Shown piece after piece: positions 16,311 through 24,170 of a DNA stretch of 64,000 nt; the stretch's first letter is position 1, and each line of letters starts with the position of its first letter. The stretch comes from Pseudohaliea sp964438205. GTDB lineage: Bacteria; Pseudomonadota; Gammaproteobacteria; Pseudomonadales; Halieaceae. The DNA is taken from assembly GCA_964438205.1 (NCBI GenBank), contig CAYTJQ010000009.1:1-64000 (forward strand). The letters are read 5' to 3'. Made by a program: the position numbers and the translations under genes. The notes beneath the pieces were generated by a model. The model did not search any database, was not told where the DNA came from, and saw nothing but the letters and a program-made list of their open reading frames with translations.

Positions 16311-16393
16311 GGGGTGTCGCTACCCAAAGCGGGGCATTGAGGTGGCAAGGCCGCTGCCCGACATTGCACACTGATTGAAGCTGGCTCTCGACC

Positions 16394-17740
16394 ATGGCGA
16401 TTGAAGTCGACTGGTTCCTTCGCGCGCACCCGGAAATCACGATGGTGGAGGCGCTCCTGCCCGACGCCAACGGCATTCTCCGGGGCAAGTGGGTACCGCG
16501 CAGCAAGCTGGCGAAGATCTACCAGGGAGACCTCAAGTTTCCCAAGACCGCCCTCAGCCTGGACATCTGGGGCCGCGACGTGGAGGAACTCGTCTTTGCC
16601 ACCGGCGACGAGGATGGCGTCTGCAGGCCTATCGAGGGCTCCCTCCTGCCGGCGCCCTGGTCCCCCGGCGCCAAGCAAGGGCAGGTGATGCTCTCCCTGT
16701 TCGAGGCGGACGGCAGCCCCTACCTCGGCGATCCGCGGCAGGTACTCAAGCAGGTCGTGGCCCGCTACCGGGAGCGCGGCTGGCGCCCGGTGGTGGCAGC
16801 GGAACTCGAGTTCAGCCTGGTCGAGTGGGACGGCCGCGGCCCCACGCATGCCGGCGCCAACCCGGCGAGCCGGGAACCGGTCACCGGCAACCTCTACGGG
16901 CTGGACGTGCTGCACCGGCACCAGGCCATGCTCGAGGAAATGCAGCGCGCCTGCGAGATCCAGGACCTGCCCTTCGACGGCGTGGTGAAGGAGTCGGCCC
17001 CGTCACAGTACGAGTTCAACATGCAGCACGTGGACAGCCCCGTGCTGGCTGCCCGGCAGATCCTGATGATGAAGCGTCTCATCAAGGGTATCGCCGAGCG
17101 CCACGGACTGGTGGCGAGCTTCATGCCCAAGCCCTTCCAGGGGGAGGCAGGCAACGGCCTGCATGTGCACTGCAGCGTCCTCAACCGGGAGGGACGGAAC
17201 GTCTTCGACAACGGCGGCGAAAGCGGCACGCCGGAGCTCCGGCACGCCATTGCCGGCTGCCTGCGCTACATGCCCGACTCGTTCCTGCTTTTCGCGCCGA
17301 GCTTCAACGGCTACCGGCGTTTCCAGAAGGGCAGCCATGCGCCCACCTACCCCGGCTGGGGTTATGAAAACCGCACCGTGGCACTGCGTGTCCCGGCAGG
17401 CAGCCCCGCCGCGCGGCGCATCGAGCACCGCGTCGCCGGCGCGGACGCCAATCCGTACCTGGTACTCGCCGTGATCCTCGCCGCGGCGCTGGAAGGTATC
17501 GAGCAGCGGCTGGAACCACCGGAGCCGATCACCGGCGACGGCTACAGCCGCGAGGGCGAGGAGCAGCTGCCGATCTTCATGCAGGATGCGCTGCGCACCT
17601 TCAGCGATTCCGACTTCATCCGGCGCGCCCTGGGCAGGACGATGCAGCACACCTTCGCGCTCACCAAGGACCAGGAGATCACGGAGTTCCTGCGCCACAT
17701 CACCACCATGGAGTACCAGACCTACCTGCAGCGGCTCTGA
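16394..17740 (+). CDS. Glutamine-synthetase-family gamma-glutamyl-amine ligase (PuuA/SpuI-like)
   Basis: The 448-residue protein is a glutamine-synthetase-fold ligase but lacks true GlnA features. It has the PuuA-type start VEALLPDANGILRGKW, the ATP-grasp core ELEFSLVEWDG, HVHCSVLNREGRNVF, and the signature GYENRTVALRVPAG. PuuA-like enzymes attach glutamate to putrescine, other polyamines or ethanolamine as the first catabolic step. Substrate cannot be read from the sequence. No other puu genes are adjacent; the upstream LuxR-type gene is the likely regulator. Confidence 0.85.
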   Translation: MAIEVDWFLRAHPEITMVEALLPDANGILRGKWVPRSKLAKIYQGDLKFPKTALSLDIWGRDVEELVFATGDEDGVCRPIEGSLLPAPWSPGAKQGQVMLSLFEADGSPYLGDPRQVLKQVVARYRERGWRPVVAAELEFSLVEWDGRGPTHAGANPASREPVTGNLYGLDVLHRHQAMLEEMQRACEIQDLPFDGVVKESAPSQYEFNMQHVDSPVLAARQILMMKRLIKGIAERHGLVASFMPKPFQGEAGNGLHVHCSVLNREGRNVFDNGGESGTPELRHAIAGCLRYMPDSFLLFAPSFNGYRRFQKGSHAPTYPGWGYENRTVALRVPAGSPAARRIEHRVAGADANPYLVLAVILAAALEGIEQRLEPPEPITGDGYSREGEEQLPIFMQDALRTFSDSDFIRRALGRTMQHTFALTKDQEITEFLRHITTMEYQTYLQRL

Positions 17741-17867
17741 CGCGGCAAAGGCCGCCCCCCGCGCACCGCCCGCAGCGCGCTCCCAGGAAGGCGCGGCGGG
17801 CGCCACGGACAGACAGCCGCGGCGCAAGCGGTTATCATTGGCGGGTCACGTTCCTGGTTGGTATCCC

Positions 17868-19046
17868 ATGTCCCGAGCAGCACCCAAGCCCGCCCTCATC
17901 CCGATCAACGCCGTCATCTTCCTGGGCTTCCCCCTCGCCGCCCTGGTTCTCGTCCCCTGGTGGGGCCTGAGCCACGGCTTCACGGTGGCCCAGTGGGCCT
18001 GGGCCGTGGTCTTCCTGTACCTGAACGGTCTCGCCATCACCGGCGGCTATCACCGGCTCTGGTCCCACAAGGCCTACCAGGCACACTGGGTCCTGCGCCT
18101 GTGGTTCGCGCTCTGGGGCGCGGGCGCCCTGCAGAACAGCATCCTGGTCTGGGCCTCGGACCACCGCCGGCACCACCGCCATGTCGATGACAACGAGCGC
18201 GATCCCTACTCCGCCGGCCGCGGCCTCTGGTTCAGCCACATGGGCTGGATGCTGCGCGCATACGACACCAATGCGGAGGACTTCAGCAATGTCCCGGACC
18301 TCGCGCGCGACCCGATCGTGGCCTGGCAGCACCGTCACTACGTGGCGCTGACCACGGCAATGAACCTGGGCCTGCCGCTGCTCCTCGGCTGGTTCCTCGG
18401 TGACATCATCGGCACGGTGCTGCTCGTGGGCCTCGCCCGGCTGGTGGTGAACCACCACGTGACCTTCTTCATCAACTCCCTCGCGCACTTCTGGGGCACG
18501 CGCCCCTACACCGAGAGCAACAGCGCCCGGGACAACGCCTTCCTCGCCTTCCTCACCTACGGCGAGGGCTATCACAACTTCCACCACATCTTCCAGAACG
18601 ACTACCGCAACGGCATCCGCTGGTACCAGTGGGACCCGACCAAGTGGATGATCGCGCTCTGCGCCCGCGTGGGCCTCGCCTCGGACCTCACGCGCGTGCC
18701 GGCTTTTCGCATCCGTCGCGCCCTCCTCGACACCCAGTTCGAGCGCGCCCGGCGCTCCCTGTCGCGGCACCGCGCGGGCGAGCCGCTGCTCGAGAAGCTG
18801 GAGCGGGAGTACCAGCTGTTCACCGATGCCGTGAACCAGTGGAAAGAACTCCAGTCGGAGCGCTACGAGCGCCGCGTGCACGCCATCGAGGACGCCATCG
18901 GCGAGCATCGGGCTGCCCTGCAGCACAAGTGGGAGCGCGCCGCCCTGCGCACCCGGCTGCGTGAACTCGAGTTCTCCCTGAAGATGCAGCAGAAGCGCCT
19001 GGGCCTGCTCATGGCCCAGGTGCCGGCCATGGCGGCGCAAGGCTAG
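17868..19046 (+). CDS. Acyl-CoA delta-9-type fatty acid desaturase with C-terminal coiled coil
   Basis: This is an integral-membrane diiron desaturase that would introduce a cis double bond into acyl-CoA. Three His boxes are present: HRLWSH, HRRHHRHVD and HNFHH. They are separated by hydrophobic segments (VIFLGFPLAALVLVPWWGL, WAVVFLYLNGLAITGGY and LPLLLGWFLGDIIGTVLLVG). Start ATG 17868 is chosen because upstream codons are the puuA tail in another frame. After the catalytic domain (to about residue 280) there is an extra region of some 100 residues rich in Glu, Arg and Leu, predicted helical coiled coil. Confidence 0.9.
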   Translation: MSRAAPKPALIPINAVIFLGFPLAALVLVPWWGLSHGFTVAQWAWAVVFLYLNGLAITGGYHRLWSHKAYQAHWVLRLWFALWGAGALQNSILVWASDHRRHHRHVDDNERDPYSAGRGLWFSHMGWMLRAYDTNAEDFSNVPDLARDPIVAWQHRHYVALTTAMNLGLPLLLGWFLGDIIGTVLLVGLARLVVNHHVTFFINSLAHFWGTRPYTESNSARDNAFLAFLTYGEGYHNFHHIFQNDYRNGIRWYQWDPTKWMIALCARVGLASDLTRVPAFRIRRALLDTQFERARRSLSRHRAGEPLLEKLEREYQLFTDAVNQWKELQSERYERRVHAIEDAIGEHRAALQHKWERAALRTRLRELEFSLKMQQKRLGLLMAQVPAMAAQG

Positions 19047-19064
19047 ACCGACCCGGAGGCTCCC

Positions 19065-19547
19065 ATGAGCGAAACCGTCTACGACTTCACCTGCGCCGAC
19101 GCGACCGGCAAGCCCGTGGACCTCGGCGACTACCGGGGCAAGGTGCTGCTGATCGTCAACACGGCCTCGAAGTGCGGCTTCACCCCGCAGTTCGCGGGGC
19201 TGGAGGCGCTCTACGAGGATCTCTCGGCGCGGGACTTCGCCATCCTCGGCTTCCCCTGCAACCAGTTCGGCGGCCAGGACCCGGGGAGCAACGACGAGAT
19301 CGTCGAGTTCTGCCAGCTGAACTACGGCGTCAGCTTCCCCATGTTCGGCAAGATCGCCGTCAACGGCGCCGACACGGACCCGCTCTTCGCCCACCTGAAG
19401 GCCGAGGCCCCGGGCGCCCTCGGCAGCAAGCGCATCAAGTGGAACTTCACCAAGTTCCTCGTCGACCGCGACGGCAGGGTGGTCAAGCGCTATGCGCCCA
19501 CCACGAAGCCCGAGGAACTGCGCCGGGACATCGAGGCGCTTCTCTAG
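19065..19547 (+). CDS. Glutathione peroxidase (BtuE/GPx family, Cys type)
   Basis: The protein reduces hydrogen peroxide or lipid hydroperoxides with glutathione or thioredoxin. The catalytic motif is NTASKCGFTPQ with cysteine in place of selenocysteine. The partners Gln in FPCNQFGGQDPG and Trp in KWNFTKFLVD complete the GPx triad. The extra Cys in FPCNQF is the resolving cysteine position of thioredoxin-dependent members. 160 residues, typical. A GGAGG site precedes the ATG, 18 bases after the desaturase stop, suggesting co-transcription. Confidence 0.95.
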   Translation: MSETVYDFTCADATGKPVDLGDYRGKVLLIVNTASKCGFTPQFAGLEALYEDLSARDFAILGFPCNQFGGQDPGSNDEIVEFCQLNYGVSFPMFGKIAVNGADTDPLFAHLKAEAPGALGSKRIKWNFTKFLVDRDGRVVKRYAPTTKPEELRRDIEALL

Positions 19548-19576
19548 AACCTGCCTGCGCGCACCGGGTCGGGACG

Positions 19577-21055
19577 CTAGCCCGCCGCCCCAGTGCGGCG
19601 GCCGCGCAGGTGCGCCGGCACCAGGGCGCGCTCGAGCAGCTCGAACAGCAGTTCCACGGTCAGGGCAAGCAGCGCCGCCGGAATGGCCCCGGCGAGAATC
19701 AGGCGCTGGTCATTGAGCGTCAGCCCCGTGATGATCGGCTCACCGAGCCCGCCCGCGCCGACAAAGGCGGCGAGGGTCGCGGTGCCCACGCTCACCACCG
19801 CCGCCGTCTTCACCCCGGCCAGTACCGCCGGCGCCGCCAGCGGCAGCTGCACCCGCAGCAACCGCTGCCGCCGGGTCAGGCCGATGCCGTCGGCAACCTC
19901 CAGCAGCACCGGGTCGATGCTCAGCAGCCCGCTGAGTGTATTGCGCGCCACGGGTAACAGGGAGTAGAGAAACAGGGCGCCGATCGCCGTTCCCATACCC
20001 AGCCCGAGCAGCGGGATCAGCAGCGCGAGCAGGGCCAGCGCCGGGATGGTCTGTACGAGGCCGGTGGCGTAGAGAAAGACCCGGGCGGCGAGCGGACGCC
20101 CGGCCAGCAGCAACGCCCCGGGGATGGCGACCAGGCAGCCGGCCGCCAGGGCGAGGCCCGTCAGGCGCAGGTGCTCCAGGGTGCGGGCGAGCACCCGGCT
20201 CATCAGGGTGGACGGTGCGGGGGTGGCGCTGTCCGCCGCCAGGCCCTCGGCGTCCAGGAATGCCGCCGCCACGGCTGCCGGGCTCTCGCCCCCGGCACTC
20301 ACCCGGTAGTTGAGGCCGCGCATCGTCGCTGCATCGATCCGCCCCGACAGGCGGGCCAGCGCGCTGCGCGCGGCGGCCGGCAGGTCCTTTCGCACCAGCA
20401 GCGCCGCCTCGTAGCGGGGAAAGAAGCCGCGGTCGTCCTCGAGCAGGACGAGGTCGTGGACCGAGAGTTCGCCGTCCGTGGTGTAGGCATCGGTGCCGTC
20501 CAGCTCGCCGGCGGCCACGGCCCGGTAGGCCAGCGCATGCTCAAGGCCCCGGGGCCGTTGCGGCAGGCCGTAGTGGCGCGCGAGCGCTTCCCAGCCATCG
20601 CCGCGGCGCAGGAACTCGTGGCTGAAGCCCAGGCGCAGCGCCGGCCGTCCCGCGAGCTGCGAGATCTGCTCGAGGCCGCCGGCCTCAGCGAGCCGGCCGG
20701 CGATGGCGATCGCATAGCTGTTGTCGAAACCGAGACCGGGGAGCAGCTCGAAGCCTTCAGCTGCCAGCCGCTCGCGAAGCGCAGCAGCGCTGAGCGACGG
20801 CGCCTTGAGCACAGCCCGGGCGAGCGTACCGGTGTAGGCCGGGTAGAGGTCGATGTCACCGGCGCCGAGGGCCTGCCAGGCGATGAGCGAGCCGCCGAGG
20901 CCGTGTGCGCGCTCGACCGCATAGCCCTCGCGCTCGAGGAGCTGCGCGGCGATCTCCGCCAGCACGTGGCTCTCGGCGAAACGCTTCGAGCCCACGGTGA
21001 GCGCGGGCGCCGCGGTGCTCCACAGGAGAAGCAGCAGCGCGAGGACACGGATCAC
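19577..21055 (-). CDS. ABC transporter substrate-binding/permease fusion, possibly ergothioneine uptake
   Basis: The 492-residue protein is built as signal peptide (residues 1-18), OpuBC-type substrate-binding domain (about 19-285: VGSKRFAESHVLAEI, DIDLYPAYTGT, ELDGTDAYTTDGELS), then a permease domain of about 190 residues with the EAA-like loop EVADGIGLTRRQRLLRVQLP. OpuC-class binding proteins take glycine betaine, choline or related quaternary amines. Ergothioneine is a betaine, and EgtUV transporters of this class take it up. GTG start overlaps the ATPase stop (GTGA). The gene follows egtB-egtD, which makes ergothioneine the favoured ligand. The order binding domain then permease is the reverse of described EgtU. 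Confidence 0.85.
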   Translation of the reverse strand: MIRVLALLLLLWSTAAPALTVGSKRFAESHVLAEIAAQLLEREGYAVERAHGLGGSLIAWQALGAGDIDLYPAYTGTLARAVLKAPSLSAAALRERLAAEGFELLPGLGFDNSYAIAIAGRLAEAGGLEQISQLAGRPALRLGFSHEFLRRGDGWEALARHYGLPQRPRGLEHALAYRAVAAGELDGTDAYTTDGELSVHDLVLLEDDRGFFPRYEAALLVRKDLPAAARSALARLSGRIDAATMRGLNYRVSAGGESPAAVAAAFLDAEGLAADSATPAPSTLMSRVLARTLEHLRLTGLALAAGCLVAIPGALLLAGRPLAARVFLYATGLVQTIPALALLALLIPLLGLGMGTAIGALFLYSLLPVARNTLSGLLSIDPVLLEVADGIGLTRRQRLLRVQLPLAAPAVLAGVKTAAVVSVGTATLAAFVGAGGLGEPIITGLTLNDQRLILAGAIPAALLALTVELLFELLERALVPAHLRGRRTGAAG

Positions 21056-21828
21056 GGCGTGTCTTCGCCCATGAGTGCGAGCAACAGGGCCTCCGCATCG
21101 CCGTCCCCCTGCCGCGCCCGCAGCGCGTCCCGGTCGTACACCCGGGGGCTGCCGGCCCCGCCGAGGATCACCACCTCCTCGGCCAGGCGCAGCGCCTCGG
21201 CCATGTCGTGGGTCACCAGGACCGTGGTCACGGGCTCGTGTGCCTGCAGGGCGAGAAGCCGCTGGTGGATATCCCGGCGGGTGAGCGGGTCGACGGCGGC
21301 GAAGGGCTCGTCGAGGAGGAGCAGGCCCGGGTGCAGGAACAGCGCCCGGCACAGGCCGACGCGCTGCTGCTGGCCGCCGCTCAGCTCGTGGGGCAGGCGC
21401 TCGAGCGCGGCGCCGGGCAGGTCGACCAGCGCGCGCAGCGTTTCCAGCCGCTCTGCCAGCGCCGATGTGCGCCAGCCTTCGAGCCGCGCCACCAGCGTGA
21501 TGTTCTCCCGCGCCGTGAGATGGGGAAAGAGCCCCGCCTGCTGTACTGCGTAGCCGATGCGCCGGCGCAGGGCCACCGGGTCCCGCGCGGGCAGCACCTC
21601 TCCGAGGACGCGCACCGTGCCGGCGTCCGCGGCGAGGAGACCGTTGCAGAGGCGCAGCAGCGTGGACTTGCCGCAGCCGGAGCGGCCCACGACGGCGGTG
21701 ATGCGCCCGCGGGCGAAGGCGAGGTCGATGCCCTCGAGCACCGCCTGCGGGCCCCAGCCCTTGCGCACGCCCTCGAGGACGATCGCGGGGTCGGACGCTG
21801 CCCCGGCGGCCAAGCGCTTCAGGCGCAC
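21052..21828 (-). CDS. ABC transporter ATPase (OpuCA/EgtV-like)
   Basis: The 258-residue nucleotide-binding subunit has Walker A GRSGCGKST, Q-loop AVQQAGLFP, signature LSGGQQQRV, Walker B LLLLDEPFAAVD and the switch His in VLVTHDMAEAL. It lacks C-terminal CBS domains that many OpuA/OpuC ATPases have, as expected for a shorter EgtV-type subunit. The GTG start at 21826-21828 overlaps the 3' end of egtD by 10 bases. It pairs with the downstream fused binding/permease protein. Confidence 0.9.
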   Translation of the reverse strand: MRLKRLAAGAASDPAIVLEGVRKGWGPQAVLEGIDLAFARGRITAVVGRSGCGKSTLLRLCNGLLAADAGTVRVLGEVLPARDPVALRRRIGYAVQQAGLFPHLTARENITLVARLEGWRTSALAERLETLRALVDLPGAALERLPHELSGGQQQRVGLCRALFLHPGLLLLDEPFAAVDPLTRRDIHQRLLALQAHEPVTTVLVTHDMAEALRLAEEVVILGGAGSPRVYDRDALRARQGDGDAEALLLALMGEDTP

Positions 21829-22799
21829 TCCAGGTAGTGCACGCTGAACAGGTGCCCGGGATCCACCCAGTGCTCGCGCACCGCGAGCCCCGCCTCGGCG
21901 GCAAGCCCGGCAAAGCCATCCACCGTGTACTTGTAGGAGTTCTCCGTGTGCAGGGTCTCGCCGGCGGCGAAATGGATCGACTCCCCGTCGCAGCGCACGG
22001 CCTGCTCGCGCTCGCTGACCAGGTGCATCTCGATGCGCTGGCGCCGGGGATCGTAGAAGGCCCGGTGGCTGAAGGCATCGCTGTCGAAGTCCGCCTCGAG
22101 AAGCCGGTTCAGGCTGTTCAGCATGTTGAGGTTGAAGGCGGCGGTGACCCCGGCGCTGTCGTTGTAGGCGCGCTCGAGCACGGCCGGATCCTTGTGCAGG
22201 TCGACACCCACCAGGGCGCCGCCGTCCTCGCCGAGCCAGCCGGCGAGGCGGCGCAGGAAATCCCGGGCGGCCGCTGGCTCGAGGTTGCCGATGGTCGAAC
22301 CGGGGTAGAACACGAGGCGCCGTCCCGATGGCAGGTAGTCGTCGAGTTCCGGGGCCGCGTTGAAATCGGCGCAGATGGCGCGCACGGGAAGCCAGGGGAA
22401 GGCGTCCCCGAGGGCCTGCGCCGCGTCGCGCAGGAACGCCGCGGAAATGTCGACGGGCACGTAGGCCGCCGGGCGCAGCGCATCGAGGAGCAGCTGGACC
22501 TTCTCGCAGTTGCCGCTGCCCGGCTCGATGAGCACGGCGCGGGTGCCGCAGCTGACGGCGATGGCCCGGGCCTCCCGGCGCAGGATCGCCGTCTCCGTGC
22601 GCGTCGGGTAGTACTCGGGCAGGCGGGTGATGGCCTCGAACAGCCGCGAGCCCCGGGCGTCGTAGAAATGCTTCGGGTCTACGCGCTTCTGCGCCGCACG
22701 CAGACCGGCCAGGGCCTCGCTGCGGCTGTCGCCGACGGTGGGGTGGAGGTCGTGAAACGCGACGTTCCCCGGCGCGGGGTTGCCGCCGCCCTCAGCCAT
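21819..22799 (-). CDS. egtD: Ergothioneine biosynthesis L-histidine N-alpha-methyltransferase EgtD
   Basis: EgtD trimethylates histidine to hercynine using three SAM. I chose ATG at 22797-22799 (MAEGGGNPAPGN), giving 326 residues, the family size; the frame continues open upstream through egtB. Key motifs: YYPTRTETAILRREA near the N-terminus, SAM-binding LIEPGSGNCEKVQLLL, FYPGSTIGNLEP, DLHKD with the conserved Asp, and the histidine-site tyrosine region AYNDSAGVTAAFNLN. The start overlaps egtB by 8 bases. Confidence 0.95.
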   Translation of the reverse strand: MAEGGGNPAPGNVAFHDLHPTVGDSRSEALAGLRAAQKRVDPKHFYDARGSRLFEAITRLPEYYPTRTETAILRREARAIAVSCGTRAVLIEPGSGNCEKVQLLLDALRPAAYVPVDISAAFLRDAAQALGDAFPWLPVRAICADFNAAPELDDYLPSGRRLVFYPGSTIGNLEPAAARDFLRRLAGWLGEDGGALVGVDLHKDPAVLERAYNDSAGVTAAFNLNMLNSLNRLLEADFDSDAFSHRAFYDPRRQRIEMHLVSEREQAVRCDGESIHFAAGETLHTENSYKYTVDGFAGLAAEAGLAVREHWVDPGHLFSVHYLECA

Positions 22800-24150
22800 G
22801 GTCTGCGGCCAGGCGGATACCGCTGAACTGCCAGCGGTCCGCGGGGTAGAAGAAGTTGCGGTAGCTAGGGCGCAGCTGCCCGCCCGGCGTGACGCAGGCG
22901 CCGCCGCGCAGCACCCACTGGTTGCACATGAACTTGCCGTTGTACTCGCCGATGGCGCCCTCGCCGGGTGCAAAGCCGGGGTAGGGACCGTACGCACTTG
23001 CGGTCCACTGCCAGCAGGCGCCATAGAACTGCGCCGGGCCCGGCGCCGCGGGCCGGGGGTGCAGCTGGCCCGCCTCGATGCCCAGGGGTTCGGGGGCGAG
23101 AGACGCGGCAGCGGTCTCCCACTCGGCTTCCGTGGGCAGCCGCGCCCCGGCCCAGCGGGCGTAGGCATCGGCCTCGTAGCCGCTCACGTGCACCACCGGC
23201 GCCGCCGGGTCCCGGCGGCGGCGCCCGTAAAGTGTGAACTCGTCGTCGCCGCGCCAGTAGAGCGGTGCCGTCCAGCCCTCGCGCTGGACAAGGTCCCAGC
23301 CGTCAGCCAGCCAGAGCTCGGGGCGCCGATAGCCGCCGTCCGCGACAAAGGCTTCGAACTCGCCGTTGGTCACCAGCCGGCTGGCGAGGCGGAAGGGCTC
23401 GAGCCAGCTGCGGTGTCGCGGCAGCTCGTTGTCGAAGGCGAAGCCGTCACCCGCGTGGCCGGTCTCCACGAGCCCGCCCTCGAAGGGCAGCCAGGTAAGC
23501 GGCGGCGCCGCGGCCGCCGCCAGCGCGGGGGCCTCAGCGAGCGCCGGCGCCAGCGGGTTCGCCGCCAGCGAGTACTTGATGTCCGTATGGAAGAGTTCCT
23601 GGTGCTGGCGCTCGTGCTCGAGACCCAGGCGGCAGCGGGCCGCAACGGCCGGGTCCGCGGCGGGGTCCTCGAGGAGCGGCCGCAGGGCCGCCTCGACGTG
23701 TTCCCGGTAGGCCAGCACCTCATCGAGGATCGGCCGGGAGAGGAGACCGCGCTGCGCCCGCGGGTACTGCTCACCCACGCCGTTATAGTAGGAGTTGAAC
23801 AGCACCTCGAAGGCCGGGTGATAGACCCGGTAAGCGGGGCTGAAAGGGCGAAGAATGAAGGTCTCGAAGAACCAGGTGGTGTGCGCCAGGTGCCACTTGG
23901 GCGGGCTCGCAAAGGCGGCGGCCTGCAGGCCGAAGTCCTCGGCCGCGAGGCCTGCGCACGCCGCCACGGAAGCGGCGCGCGTCGCGGAGAAGGCATCGCC
24001 GAGCCACCCGTCGCTGTCGCGGGGCGTCGCTGGGATGGCGGAGTCGTTCGCTGAAGTGATGACGGCGCCTGCTGTTTCCCGCTGCGGTGAGCCTACCCGG
24101 GACCGCCCATGGCGGCGGCTAGCCGGGCCCGTTCCCGGATAGCATAGCAA
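22792..24150 (-). CDS. egtB: Ergothioneine biosynthesis sulfoxide synthase EgtB
   Basis: EgtB is the nonheme iron enzyme that joins a cysteine thiol (free or in gamma-glutamylcysteine) to hercynine with oxygen. It has a DinB-like N-terminal domain with iron ligands in PKWHLAHTTWFFET and HERQHQELFHTDIK (HX3H), and a C-terminal formylglycine-generating-enzyme-like domain (CWQWTASAYGPYPGF, NGKFMCNQWVLRGGACVTP). No ATG or GTG lies upstream of the conserved start of the domain; the only in-frame candidate is TTG at 24148-24150, 20 bases after prfC. No egtA, egtC or egtE is in the window. Confidence 0.93.
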   Translation of the reverse strand: MLCYPGTGPASRRHGRSRVGSPQRETAGAVITSANDSAIPATPRDSDGWLGDAFSATRAASVAACAGLAAEDFGLQAAAFASPPKWHLAHTTWFFETFILRPFSPAYRVYHPAFEVLFNSYYNGVGEQYPRAQRGLLSRPILDEVLAYREHVEAALRPLLEDPAADPAVAARCRLGLEHERQHQELFHTDIKYSLAANPLAPALAEAPALAAAAAPPLTWLPFEGGLVETGHAGDGFAFDNELPRHRSWLEPFRLASRLVTNGEFEAFVADGGYRRPELWLADGWDLVQREGWTAPLYWRGDDEFTLYGRRRRDPAAPVVHVSGYEADAYARWAGARLPTEAEWETAAASLAPEPLGIEAGQLHPRPAAPGPAQFYGACWQWTASAYGPYPGFAPGEGAIGEYNGKFMCNQWVLRGGACVTPGGQLRPSYRNFFYPADRWQFSGIRLAADHG

Positions 24151-24170
24151 CTTTCCCGGCCTGCGGCAGG

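Noticed and set aside
17835..19394. A 519-codon minus-strand open frame
   Set aside because: Antisense to the desaturase and glutathione peroxidase genes, which have complete catalytic motifs.
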